The notes under the pieces: model-generated
Databases searched by the model: none
What the model saw: only the letters and a program-made list of their open reading frames with translations
What the model was told of the DNA's origin: nothing
In this document: piece by piece, positions 17,979 to 25,579 of the stretch
How positions within the stretch are numbered: the first letter of the stretch is position 1
Layout: each line of letters opens with the position of its first letter
NCBI RefSeq assembly: GCF_000518545.1
Contig: NZ_KI912452.1
Location: forward strand, 110,030 to 174,029
Origin: Hallella seregens ATCC 51272
GTDB taxonomy: Bacteria > Bacteroidota > Bacteroidia > Bacteroidales > Bacteroidaceae
Direction: 5' to 3'
Length of the DNA: 64,000 bases
Program-made: the position numbers and the translations under genes

Positions 17979-18066
17979 GCGTTTGCGCCGTAACGGCGTG
18001 GCGTTTGCGGTGAAATCGCGTGGCGTTTGCGCCGTGATCGCGATGCGTTTACGGCGCGATGGCCGG
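17979..18066. repeat. Array of 22-base tandem repeats, locus 2
   Basis: Four contiguous 22-base units each begin GCGTTT: 17979, 18001, 18023 and 18045. Units 1-3 share GCGTTTGCG. The period and GC-rich character match the array at 6533-6664, and minus-strand GCAAACGC here corresponds to GCAATCGC there. It lies in the 431-base gap between the SusC and DUF1893 genes. The rest of that gap holds the SusC promoter box, GC-rich sequence without genes, and the hairpin at 18081-18115. Confidence 0.75.
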
Positions 18067-18080
18067 GCCTGAAAAGCATG

Positions 18081-18115
18081 GCGGCTGTGTGAACCGGTGA
18101 AGTTCACACAGCCGC
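18081..18115 (-). terminator. Hairpin downstream of the DUF1893 gene
   Basis: A perfect 14-bp stem (GCGGCTGTGTGAAC with GTTCACACAGCCGC) around a 7-base loop lies about 50 bases beyond the DUF1893 stop codon. There is no strong T-run, so it may stabilise or end the transcript. Confidence 0.5.
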
Positions 18116-18166
18116 GAAAGGAAGAACGGGGACGGGCCGCGGCGTGACGGGCCGGCGGCCGGCGGG

Positions 18167-18523
18167 TCAGGCCACGGCCTCGGCCATCTCGCCGAGCTTG
18201 CGCCAGATGTTGAGGAAAGTCTGGTGGTCCACCTTTTTCTCGCATTTCACCACGATGCCGGCATCGCGCAGCACGTCGAAGGCTTGCTGTGAAATGATGT
18301 CGGCATAGACCTCGGCCACGCCGCCGTCCACCATCATGCGGGCGGCGGAACGGCCTACGGCCTTGACGGCCAGCTTGGCGTCGAGGAAGAGCTCGGGCTC
18401 TTCGTTGATAAGGTTGTAGAGACGGCGCACTCCGTGACCATTGAAAGTGCGGATATTGCCCTCGTGTAAAATCACAAGCGAGCACTGTTCAATATGTAGG
18501 GTGTCGATCAATTCCTGCATCAT
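18167..18523 (-). CDS. DUF1893 domain protein
   Basis: Small cytosolic protein of 118 residues. The whole length matches the DUF1893 pattern: CSLVILHEGNIRTFNGHGVRRLYNLI at the start, KAVGRSAARMMVDGGVAEVYADIIS in the middle, and AFDVLRDAGIVV near the end. Family members have a cytidine deaminase-like fold, but no zinc-binding HxE/CxxC pair is visible here, so deaminase activity is not claimed. A TATATTTG box lies 32-39 bases upstream of the start codon. Function unknown. Confidence 0.82.
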   Translation of the reverse strand: MMQELIDTLHIEQCSLVILHEGNIRTFNGHGVRRLYNLINEEPELFLDAKLAVKAVGRSAARMMVDGGVAEVYADIISQQAFDVLRDAGIVVKCEKKVDHQTFLNIWRKLGEMAEAVA

Positions 18524-18554
18524 AGGTCTGTAATTTTATGGGTTTCCTATGCGG

Positions 18555-18562
18555 CAAATATA
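18555..18562 (-). promoter_or_regulatory. Promoter -7 box of the DUF1893 gene
   Basis: Minus-strand TATATTTG, 32 bases before the start codon; no clear -33 TTG at the expected distance. Confidence 0.5.
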
Positions 18563-18614
18563 GCGATTATTTCCCTAAACGGTGTCATGTAAAGCGAAAA
18601 ATGCCGTCATCGCG

Positions 18615-18902
18615 TCAAGTTGGGCGGATATAGCCGTGCAGCGCATCGACATATTGCGCGAAAGCGTCGCGTCCCTGGGGGGTCATGCGGCAGAGCGTGC
18701 AGGGCCGCCGGCCGCGGAATGTCTTCTCCACGTCGATGTATCCGGCCTTGGCCAGCTTGTCTATCTGGATGCTTAGATTGCCTGCCGTGGCCCCCGTCTG
18801 CGTGCGCAGGTAGGGGAAGTCGGCCTCCGTGACGTCCAGAAGTATCGACATGACGGCCAGTCGCAGCTCGCTGTGGAGCAGGGGATTGAGGGGTTGAAAC
18901 AT
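18615..18902 (-). CDS. Winged-helix transcriptional regulator
   Basis: 95-residue DNA-binding protein of the small winged-helix (HTH_27, MarR-like) type. The start LHSELRLAVMSILL and the stretch TGATAGNLSIQIDKLAKAGYIDVEKTF (recognition helix and wing) are characteristic; the end MTPQGRDAFAQYVDAL is the usual dimerisation helix. It has a CTLC pair near residue 70 but no other metal site. It is encoded 12 bases after a membrane protein gene in the same transcript. This two-gene pairing is common in Bacteroidetes and suggests it controls its own operon (inference). Confidence 0.85.
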   Translation of the reverse strand: MFQPLNPLLHSELRLAVMSILLDVTEADFPYLRTQTGATAGNLSIQIDKLAKAGYIDVEKTFRGRRPCTLCRMTPQGRDAFAQYVDALHGYIRPT

Positions 18903-18914
18903 GGCGATTGGGAT

Positions 18915-19520
18915 TTAGACACGGGTTTTCCATTGGAGATAGAGGCCGGGAACGATGAGCCCCGCCACGGCCATGCCGGCGATGAGCAGCATCTCGGACG
19001 CGCCGCTGATGTAGCAATCGGCGATGAGACAGAAGATGCCGAGCAGTATGCCGCAGAAGGCGATCAGCCGTTTGTTCAGCAGAAAGCCCGACACGGCGGT
19101 GGCCATGCCCATGAGCAGGGCCAGCGTGCCGGCGAATGGCACGGAGCGAACGGGCTGTGCCACGCTGGAGGCCAGCGTGCCGGCGGCAAACAAGCCCAAG
19201 GCGAAGAAGCAGAAAGTGAGCCACGTCTTGCCCAGCATGACGGGCACGAAGCCGGTGGCGTGGACGGTGGAGCGGCGGTCGAGCAGGTAGTTGAGCCCGA
19301 AGCCCACGGCCGTCATGGCCAGCCACAGCAGGTTCCACACGGGGCCGCCGCAGTGTTGCCACAGGTGGCCCACCACGAGGGCGGTGACGAAAACAAGGCT
19401 GCCCCAGAGCAAAAGGGGCTTGCCCATCTGGCGGGAGAGCGTCTGGCGGCTCTCTTCGATGTGTTTGCGGATGAGCTCGAGACTGCGCTCGGCGGTCATT
19501 TCAGGATGTTGGGTGTTCAT
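18915..19520 (-). CDS. Multi-pass membrane protein of unknown function
   Basis: 201 residues. A soluble, helical N-terminal segment of about 35 residues (MTAERSLELIRKHIEESRQTL) is followed by about six hydrophobic helices with few charges. No catalytic or transport motif was recognised. The gene is the first of a two-gene operon with the winged-helix regulator downstream, driven by the promoter at 19627-19658. Similar N-terminal 'ERSLELI' helices precede membrane domains in other Bacteroidetes proteins paired with small regulators, but function is unknown. Confidence 0.7.
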   Translation of the reverse strand: MNTQHPEMTAERSLELIRKHIEESRQTLSRQMGKPLLLWGSLVFVTALVVGHLWQHCGGPVWNLLWLAMTAVGFGLNYLLDRRSTVHATGFVPVMLGKTWLTFCFFALGLFAAGTLASSVAQPVRSVPFAGTLALLMGMATAVSGFLLNKRLIAFCGILLGIFCLIADCYISGASEMLLIAGMAVAGLIVPGLYLQWKTRV

Positions 19521-19626
19521 AATGGCATGGTGTTGATGGGTGAGTAATCTGGTTCTCGTGCATGTGCCACGAGGTTCTCGGACCTCGGCCGACGGGATCT
19601 GCGCCCGCGTTGACCCTTGAACACTG

Positions 19627-19658
19627 CAAATATAAACAAGTTTATAATATAAACCAAA
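19627..19658 (-). promoter_or_regulatory. Bacteroidetes-type promoter of the membrane protein/regulator operon
   Basis: On the minus strand TTTG (19658-19655), a 20-base spacer and TATATTTG (19634-19627) give a full consensus match. The 5' untranslated leader would be about 100 bases. Confidence 0.8.
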
Positions 19659-19792
19659 CGTTTTGCCGAAAATCTTTCACGGGAAGCTCATTTTTAACAA
19701 ATGGGGGGCAGATGGAACGAAAACTGCGTCGCGGCATGGCAAAGGCCATGCCGCGACGCAGGGACGGGGGAGTGGGGAAAGCCCGGGGGCGG

Positions 19793-20344
19793 TTATTTCT
19801 TGTTGCCGAAGTCGGCCGGAATCTCGCCCCACAGCTTGGTTTCCCATTTAATAATAGGTGTGGTGACGGTGTGGGTGCGGAGCCATTGCTCGGCGCGGGC
19901 AATGATTTGGTAGAGCGGTTCGGTCGTGGCATTGCGCTCCAGCTTGGTCTTGCACTGCTTCTTGCGCACCCAGAGGATGGCGTTGTACGAGTCGGAATAG
20001 ATCGCCTTGTCGGTGACGCCGCGCCTCTCCAATAGGGCCAACGCATGTACAATGGCCAGAAATTCGCCGATGTTGTTGGTGCCGTGCATGGGCCCGAAGT
20101 GGAACACGCGCTCGCCCGTCTGCAGGTCGACGCACTGGTATTCCATGGGTCCCGGATTGCCGGAACAGGCTGCATCGACGGCCCAGCCCCCGGCACCCCT
20201 CTCCGCCCCCCCTCCAAAGGGAGGGGCTCCGGACGGCCCCGGCACCCCCTTCGTGCCCCCCTTGGCGTGCGGCGGGCATGGGGATGCGCCCTGACCGTCC
20301 CCGGATGCGGTGCGGTTGTTGGGCTGGGGGTATGAGGTTTTCAT
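19793..20344 (-). CDS. Ribonuclease H family protein with an N-terminal low-complexity insert
   Basis: Cleaves the RNA strand of RNA-DNA hybrids. The RNase H core is intact: VDAACSGNPG (first catalytic aspartate), GTNNIGEFLAIVHALAL (catalytic glutamate) and IYSDSYNAILWV (second aspartate). The C-terminal WETKLWGEIPADFG is typical of this Bacteroidales group. Between a short N-terminus (MKTSYPQPNNR) and the core lie about 40 residues rich in G, P and A, encoded by a GC-rich palindromic stretch near 20196-20290; relatives lack this in my recollection. ATG at 20344 is chosen on family resemblance; ATG at 20380 abuts the argS stop and is possible. Confidence 0.85.
   Translation of the reverse strand: MKTSYPQPNNRTASGDGQGASPCPPHAKGGTKGVPGPSGAPPFGGGAERGAGGWAVDAACSGNPGPMEYQCVDLQTGERVFHFGPMHGTNNIGEFLAIVHALALLERRGVTDKAIYSDSYNAILWVRKKQCKTKLERNATTEPLYQIIARAEQWLRTHTVTTPIIKWETKLWGEIPADFGNKK
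20196..20290. repeat. GC-rich palindromic insertion inside the RNase H gene
   Basis: The stretch contains the palindrome CCCCTCC-AAAG-GGAGGGG (20209-20226) and long C runs, unlike the rest of the gene. It keeps the reading frame and codes for low-complexity Gly/Pro-rich sequence. A stretch of similar make-up lies in the helicase gene at 48241-48300. Confidence 0.55.
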
Positions 20345-20380
20345 GTTCTTGCTGATGTCTTTGGTTTGCCGTCGCTGCAT

Positions 20381-22417
20381 TTACATACGTTCGGGCACCT
20401 CGATGCCCAGCAGGTCCATGCCGTTTTTGATGGTCTTGGCCACGTTCTGGGCCAGCACCAGACGCGTGGTTTTCTCCCTGTCGGTGTCGGCGCTCAGGAT
20501 GCTGTAGTCGTGGTAGAACTGGTTGAAGTCCTTCGTTAGCTCGTAGCAGTAGTTGGCAATGCCGGCCGGATTGTAGTTCTCGCCGGCGTCGCGCACGGCC
20601 GTCTTGAACTCGTCCATCTTCTGGATGAGCTTCACCTCCTTGTCGTTGAGCGGTGCGTCAGCGGGTAGGGAGGCGGGGATGGCGATGCCCTCGGCCGCGG
20701 CCTTGCGCATGATGGAGCGGATGCGGGCGTGCGTGTACTGGATGAAAGGCCCCGTGTTGCCGTTGAAGTCGATCGACTCTTCAGGGTTGAAGAGCATGTT
20801 CTTGCGGGCGTCCACCTTGAGAATGAAGTATTTCAGGGCGCCCATGCCCACGATGCGCGCAATGTCCTGCCGCTCGTCCTCGGTCATGTCCTTGAACTTG
20901 CCCAGCTCTTCGCTCATGCGTCGCGCGTCGTCGACCATGGTGGCGATGAGGTCGTCGGCGTCGACTACGGTGCCCTCACGGCTCTTCATCTTGCCGTTGG
21001 GCAGTTCCACCATGCCGTAGGAGAAGTGCACCAAGTCCTTGCCCCACTTGAATCCGAGGCGGTCGAGCAGGATGGAGAGCACCTGGAAGTGGTAGTTCTG
21101 CTCGTTGCCGACCACATAAATCATCTTGTCGATGGGGAAATCGCGGAACCGCAGGTCGGCCGTGCCGATGTCCTGCGTCATGTAAACACTCGTGCCGTCG
21201 GAGCGCAACAGCAGCTTTTGGTCGAGTCCTTCGTCGGTGAGGTCGGCCCACACGCTGTTGTCTTCCTTTCTGAAGAAGAGCCCTTTGGCGAGTCCTTCCT
21301 CCACTTTCTTCTTGCCTTCGAGGTAGGTGTCCGACTCATAATAGATCTTGTCGAAGCCCACGCCCAGTGCCTTGTAGGTCTCGTCGAAGCCGGCGTAGAC
21401 CCAACTGTTCATCTTTTGCCACAGTGCCCGCACCTCGGGGTCGCCCTGTTCCCACTTCACGAGCAGCTGCTGTGCCTTATGTAACAGGCTTCTCGGTATT
21501 TGTTTCCTTATTCTTTTTTTTATCTCTGTTTGTAAAATGTGAATAGTTTTCTCTTTTTTGCCACTTTTTAGTAAGTCTTTCCACAAATCATAGCTATCTA
21601 ACTCATCCATTATTTTTTTCATACCATAGGCATAGTCAACGTCAAACCTATAGTTTTCATCTTTTTTCTTTGCTTTAATAATGGCCCAAATACTTTTCAA
21701 TATCTTTTTATATAGAGTATGACTTAGTTTATACTTATAAATTTCAGGTGTGTAACCTATATTCCAATTTCTACCAAAATGAGCCTCTTGCTTTTTTAAT
21801 TTTTTATCAAAAAGAACGTAGTAGTCGCCGATAAGGTGGTCGCCCTTCTTGCCGGTAGACTCCGGAGTCTCGCCGTTGCCCCATTTGAGCCAGGCCAGCA
21901 TCGACTTGCAGATGTGGATGCCGCGGTCGTTTACGATGTTGGTTTTCACCACGCGGTTGCCGTTGGCCTCCATGATGCGCGCGAGGCTCCAGCCCAAAAG
22001 GTTGTTGCGCACGTGGCCGAGGTGGAGCGGCTTGTTGGTGTTGGGCGATGAATATTCCACCATCACGAGCTTGCTCTCGGGGCCGACGGGCCGCTTGCCG
22101 TAGTCGGCATCGGCATGAATGTCGTTGAGCAGGCCCACCCAGGCCTCGGTGGTGACGACCAGATTGAGGAATCCTTTCACCACGTTGAACGCGGCCACGG
22201 CCGGGCAGTCGCGCTGCAGGGCCTCGCCAATTTCGCGTGCCGTGTCTTCGGGCTTCTTGTGCGAGATTTTCAGAAAGGGGAAAACCACCAGTGTAAGATT
22301 GCCTTCAAAGGTTGCCTTTGTCTTTTGCAGTTGCACCATGCTCTGGTTCACGTCCTGTCCATAAAGCTCCCGAACGGCCTTGATGACCGCGGAGCCGATT
22401 TCCTTTTCAATATTCAT
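20381..22417 (-). CDS. argS: Arginyl-tRNA synthetase with an AT-rich in-frame segment
   Basis: Class I synthetase charging tRNA-Arg. The N-terminal Add1 domain (1-110), the HIGH-equivalent HLGH (132-135), the KMSKS-equivalent KMKS (476-479) and the C-terminal anticodon-binding domain ending LGIEVPERM are present. The protein is 678 residues, about 80 more than the 597 I recall for Bacteroides ArgS. The excess is at residues about 205-311, lysine-rich and helical (for example KKILKSIWAIIKAKKKDENY), encoded by DNA of about 28% GC inside a gene near 57%. Normal sequence resumes at LLVKWEQGDPEVR. Start at 22417 (MNIEKEIGSAVIKAV); the frame is open much further upstream but that part is not ArgS. 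Confidence 0.93.
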   Translation of the reverse strand: MNIEKEIGSAVIKAVRELYGQDVNQSMVQLQKTKATFEGNLTLVVFPFLKISHKKPEDTAREIGEALQRDCPAVAAFNVVKGFLNLVVTTEAWVGLLNDIHADADYGKRPVGPESKLVMVEYSSPNTNKPLHLGHVRNNLLGWSLARIMEANGNRVVKTNIVNDRGIHICKSMLAWLKWGNGETPESTGKKGDHLIGDYYVLFDKKLKKQEAHFGRNWNIGYTPEIYKYKLSHTLYKKILKSIWAIIKAKKKDENYRFDVDYAYGMKKIMDELDSYDLWKDLLKSGKKEKTIHILQTEIKKRIRKQIPRSLLHKAQQLLVKWEQGDPEVRALWQKMNSWVYAGFDETYKALGVGFDKIYYESDTYLEGKKKVEEGLAKGLFFRKEDNSVWADLTDEGLDQKLLLRSDGTSVYMTQDIGTADLRFRDFPIDKMIYVVGNEQNYHFQVLSILLDRLGFKWGKDLVHFSYGMVELPNGKMKSREGTVVDADDLIATMVDDARRMSEELGKFKDMTEDERQDIARIVGMGALKYFILKVDARKNMLFNPEESIDFNGNTGPFIQYTHARIRSIMRKAAAEGIAIPASLPADAPLNDKEVKLIQKMDEFKTAVRDAGENYNPAGIANYCYELTKDFNQFYHDYSILSADTDREKTTRLVLAQNVAKTIKNGMDLLGIEVPERM
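21475..21820. other. AT-rich segment embedded in argS
   Basis: Counting three 60-base lines (21541-21720) gives 51 G or C in 180 bases, 28%, against 34 in 60 (57%) in the line at 21241. The segment stays in frame with argS and encodes about 107 residues where relatives have a short helical linker. No terminal repeats, transposase or intein motifs were seen at its edges. Confidence 0.85.
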
Positions 22418-22456
22418 CGTTGCCGTGTAATGTTGTTGTAATCCGAATGTTGCGTG

Positions 22457-22464
22457 CAAAGTTA
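22457..22464 (-). promoter_or_regulatory. Promoter -7 box of argS
   Basis: Minus-strand TAACTTTG, 40 bases before the argS start codon and in a divergent region shared with the YitT gene. No well-spaced TTG was found. Confidence 0.5.
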
Positions 22465-22516
22465 CGAAAAAGAAGAGACAAATGGGGCTGCCGCGACGGT
22501 TTTTTGGCGCAATCGT

Positions 22517-22548
22517 TGCGCGCTTAGCCCGTTTTTGTTTAATTTTGT
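22517..22548 (+). promoter_or_regulatory. Bacteroidetes-type promoter of the YitT gene
   Basis: TTG (22517-22519), 21 bases, TAATTTTG (22541-22548). It lies 17 bases before the ATG at 22565 and fixes that start. Confidence 0.7.
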
Positions 22549-22564
22549 AGGCACAACAACGACT

Positions 22565-23500
22565 ATGGATTCGACAAGCAAAAGGGGCAAGCCGCTGTCG
22601 CGCACTGTCCGCGACTATGCCGTTATCACCGTGGGCATGCTGATCGGTGTGGTGGGTTTCAACCTGTTTCTGCTGCCCAATCAGATCACCACGGGCGGTA
22701 CCATGGGCATCGCTTCGATTGTTTATTGGGGCACGGGCATTCCGGCACAGCACGTCTATTTCGTGCTCAACGCCGTGCTGCTGGCCGGTGCCCTGCGTGT
22801 GTTGGGCTGGCATTTCTGCGCCAAAACCATCTGGGCCGTCGTAGTGTTCACCGTGGGCTCCACCCTGCTGCAGCTCTGGGTGGGCCCGGAATGGCACCTG
22901 CTGGCCGACCAAAAGTTCATGGCTTGCATCGTGGGCGGCGTGTTCCTCGGCACCAGTATAGGCCTGGGTCTCTCGGCCGGGGGTAGTACGGGCGGATCCG
23001 ACGTAGTGGCGGCCATGGTGCACAAGTACCGCGACGTATCGTTGGGCCACGCCATTCTCTTCTTCGACCTGGCCGTCATCACGTCGAGTTACGTGGTGCT
23101 ACGCGACTGGGAGAAAGTGATCTACGGCTACGTGTTGCTGTTCATCGTGTCGTTCTGCGTGGACTATGTGGTCAACTCGCTGCGGCGCAGCGTGCAGTTC
23201 TTCATCGTCTCCGACCGTTATCAAGAGATTGGAGAGGCCATCAACAAGATTGCCGACCGCGGCTGCTCCACGCTCAACGGCAACGGTTTTTATTCCAAAA
23301 AAGACATCAAGGTGCTCTTCTGCATTGCCAAGAAGAGCGAGTCGGCCTTTATTTTCGACCTCATCGACGAGATCGACCCCGACGCTTTCGTGGCCCAGAG
23401 CGACGTCATCGGCGTTTATGGGCGCGGGTTTGACCGCGTGAAGGGGCACAAGAAGATCAGCCTCAACGAAATCAACGAGAAGCTGGGCAACACTCCTTGA
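22565..23500 (+). CDS. YitT family membrane protein (DUF161 + DUF2179)
   Basis: 311-residue inner-membrane protein. About five hydrophobic helices occupy residues 15-205 with the family stretches LPNQITTGGTMGIASI and GLSAGGSTGGSDVVAA, followed by a soluble DUF2179 domain (SVQFFIVSDRYQEIGEAIN to the end). The molecular role of YitT proteins is not established. The start at 22565 (MDSTSKRGK) is set by the promoter just upstream; an in-frame start at 22454 would lie before the promoter. The gene is transcribed divergently from argS and followed by a copy of the dispersed repeat. Confidence 0.88.
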   Translation: MDSTSKRGKPLSRTVRDYAVITVGMLIGVVGFNLFLLPNQITTGGTMGIASIVYWGTGIPAQHVYFVLNAVLLAGALRVLGWHFCAKTIWAVVVFTVGSTLLQLWVGPEWHLLADQKFMACIVGGVFLGTSIGLGLSAGGSTGGSDVVAAMVHKYRDVSLGHAILFFDLAVITSSYVVLRDWEKVIYGYVLLFIVSFCVDYVVNSLRRSVQFFIVSDRYQEIGEAINKIADRGCSTLNGNGFYSKKDIKVLFCIAKKSESAFIFDLIDEIDPDAFVAQSDVIGVYGRGFDRVKGHKKISLNEINEKLGNTP

Positions 23501-23527
23501 ACTTCTTTCCACGGTTCATCCCGTATT

Positions 23528-23559
23528 AATTCAAAATTCAGAATTCAAAATTCAAAGTT
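23528..23559. repeat. Dispersed AATTCAAAATTC-type intergenic repeat, copy 2
   Basis: Matches 31 of 32 bases of the copy at 2654-2685 and again lies just after a plus-strand stop codon (that of the YitT gene, 28 bases upstream). Confidence 0.8.
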
Positions 23560-23622
23560 TTGCATCGTGATGGTTGGGCGACGGCTGTGTGGCAGTTTGC
23601 CTACGGCTGCGTTTCGGTTGCG

Positions 23623-24987
23623 TTACGGCTGGGCCACGGTGGCGGCCTTCTGCCGGCGGCTCAGGTGGCGGTAGAGCAACCAAAAGGCCGGCATGAGGAA
23701 CGCGTCGGCGGCCACCCAGGCCACCGGGTCGCCCAGGCACACGCCCGTAAAGGCCAGTGCCGGCACCAGCCAGAGGCTCACGCCGCAGCGCGCCAGCATC
23801 TCCATCACGCCCGAGAGCATGGACAGATTGCTGTAGCCCAGCCCCTGAATGCTGTAGCGCAGGATGGTGAGCAGCCCCAGGGCAGGGTAGAAATAGTTGG
23901 CCACGCGCATGAAGAGGGCCGCGTTGTCGATGACGGTCTGCTCGCCGCCATCGACAAAAAGCATCATCATCTCGTCGGCAAAGGGATAGATGACCAGCAC
24001 GGTGAGCACGAAATAGCCCAGCATGATGCGGATGGCCGACCGCACGCCCAGCCTGATGCGCGGCAGGGCGTGGGCCCCGATGTTCTGTCCGCAGTAGGTG
24101 GCCATGGCCACGCCGATGTTCTCGAACACGCAGGTGAAGAGGTATTTGATGCGCATGGCCGCCGTGAACGAGGCCACGTAGACCGTGCCCAGGGCGTTGT
24201 TGGCGCTCTGCAACATCATGATGCCGATGCCGGTGATGCTGAATTGCAGTCCCATGGGCACGCCGTTGTTGAGCAGGATGCTGATTTTCTTGTTGTCGAA
24301 ACGCCGCTCCTCGCCCCGGGGCAGCAGCATTTGCAGGCTGCGCCGGATGTAGATCCAGCAGAGCAGGGCCGAGAAACCCTGTGACAGCAGCGTGGCCACG
24401 CCGGCCCCCGGCACGCCCAGCCCGAGGCCCAGAATGAGTGCCACGTCGAGCAGGATGTTGAGCAGCGACGAAAAAATGAGGAAGAAGAACGGCTGGCGGG
24501 AGTTGCCCAGAGCGCGGATGAAGCCGGCCTGCAGGTTGTAGGCCATGGTGAAGGGGATGGCCACGAACTGTAGGAAGAGGAAGATCCACGCGTCGGTCAT
24601 GATGTCGGCAGGTGTGTTGACCAGTGCCAGAATCCGGCTGCACAGGGCGCAGGTGAGCAGCGTGATGACCACAGACTGCACTGCTGCGATGCGCAGCGCG
24701 TTGGCTACGTAGGCCCGCATCTTGGTGTAGTCCTTGGCTCCGAACGCTTGGGCGATGGGGATGGCATAGCCCGCGCACGAGCCGTTGCAGAAGCCCATCA
24801 CCAGAAACATCACCGACGACGACGCGCCCACGGCGGCCAAGGCCTGCACGCCTATCCAGCGGCCCACGATAGCAGCGTCTGCAATCAGATACAACTGCTG
24901 CAGAATGTAGCCCAGTATCAGGGGCAAGGCAAAGCGCAGGATGTCCATTGTGGGCGAGCCCACGGTCATGTCGTTGGTGTTGCTCAT
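23623..24987 (-). CDS. MATE family efflux transporter
   Basis: 454-residue cation-coupled multidrug exporter with about twelve membrane helices in two homologous halves. The first helix region (FALPLILGYILQQLYLIADAAIVGRWIG) and the mid-protein stretch LLSQGFSALLCWIYIRR are typical of the bacterial NorM/DinF-like group. Substrates cannot be read from sequence. It is 15 bases downstream of the small DUF6483-like gene, so the two form an operon, probably from the promoter box at 25454-25461. Confidence 0.92.
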   Translation of the reverse strand: MSNTNDMTVGSPTMDILRFALPLILGYILQQLYLIADAAIVGRWIGVQALAAVGASSSVMFLVMGFCNGSCAGYAIPIAQAFGAKDYTKMRAYVANALRIAAVQSVVITLLTCALCSRILALVNTPADIMTDAWIFLFLQFVAIPFTMAYNLQAGFIRALGNSRQPFFFLIFSSLLNILLDVALILGLGLGVPGAGVATLLSQGFSALLCWIYIRRSLQMLLPRGEERRFDNKKISILLNNGVPMGLQFSITGIGIMMLQSANNALGTVYVASFTAAMRIKYLFTCVFENIGVAMATYCGQNIGAHALPRIRLGVRSAIRIMLGYFVLTVLVIYPFADEMMMLFVDGGEQTVIDNAALFMRVANYFYPALGLLTILRYSIQGLGYSNLSMLSGVMEMLARCGVSLWLVPALAFTGVCLGDPVAWVAADAFLMPAFWLLYRHLSRRQKAATVAQP

Positions 24988-25002
24988 GGTCGGGAGCGGG
25001 GT

Positions 25003-25422
25003 TCAGAGGTGGGCAATGATGCTCGGCACGGCGTGGCCGAGCTGCCCCAGAATCATGTCCATCTTTTGTCGGCGGCCGATGGAGTACTCCGAGCCGTGGG
25101 TGTCGAGGAAGTCGAACAGGCGGTAAGCCTTCTCGAGCAGCACGTGGCGCAGGGGCGGCTGCTTGGTGTTTCCCTCGGCATACCACAGTTCGGCCAGCAT
25201 CTCCAGCCGTCCCTGCTGCCGGTCGGGCTCCCATTGCTCGCGGGCGTAGGCTATGGCTTCTTCGGGTGTGAGGTTGCGCAGGTCGTCGTAATCGCCCACA
25301 TATTGGCGGTAGAGGTCGCGCAGCTCGTCGTCGGTGCGACGGCCCTCGTCTTTCTCGAGAAAGCGTTGCAGGGCTGCCATGAACTCCTCGATGAGCCGGA
25401 TAAAATAGTCGCGTTGTAGCAT
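25003..25422 (-). CDS. Conserved hypothetical protein, DUF6483-like
   Basis: 139-residue cytosolic, largely helical and acidic protein starting MLQRDYFIRLIEEFMAALQRFLE. This start is typical of a Bacteroidetes/Firmicutes family known as DUF6483. Helices with tetratricopeptide-like spacing (EMLAELWYAEGNTKQPPLRHVLLEKAYRLFDFL) suggest a helical repeat fold. No enzyme motif. First gene of an operon with the MATE transporter. The family name is given from memory of the N-terminal motif. Confidence 0.7.
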   Translation of the reverse strand: MLQRDYFIRLIEEFMAALQRFLEKDEGRRTDDELRDLYRQYVGDYDDLRNLTPEEAIAYAREQWEPDRQQGRLEMLAELWYAEGNTKQPPLRHVLLEKAYRLFDFLDTHGSEYSIGRRQKMDMILGQLGHAVPSIIAHL

Positions 25423-25453
25423 AATCAGGGTTTGTCGGTGATGAATTTCGGGG

Positions 25454-25461
25454 CAAAGGTA
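25454..25461 (-). promoter_or_regulatory. Promoter -7 box of the DUF6483-MATE operon
   Basis: Minus-strand TACCTTTG, 32 bases before the start codon. An 8-bp inverted repeat (AATCGGAG at 25469-25476, CTCCGATT at 25492-25499) lies just upstream and could be an operator, but nothing else supports this. Confidence 0.45.
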
Positions 25462-25579
25462 GCAATGAAATCGGAGAAACGCAGTGCTTTGCTCCGATTA
25501 TTTTCCTTGGTAGCCGGATAAAATAAACGCCGTGGTTGCTCGTTGTGAGTGCAAGGAACACTTAGAACAGACGTCAACC

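Noticed and set aside
21475..21820. Intein or group I/II intron in argS
   Set aside because: No intein splice-block motifs (N-terminal Cys/Ser, C-terminal His-Asn) at the edges, the segment is short, in frame, and has no maturase or homing endonuclease.
22418..23050. N-terminal extension of ArgS by about 210 residues
   Set aside because: It lies antisense to the YitT gene and beyond the argS promoter box; ArgS begins naturally at MNIEKEIGSAV.
23552..25561. 669-codon minus-strand frame overlapping the MATE gene
   Set aside because: Low-complexity Arg/Pro/His-rich translation in a different frame from the clear MATE and DUF6483-like genes.
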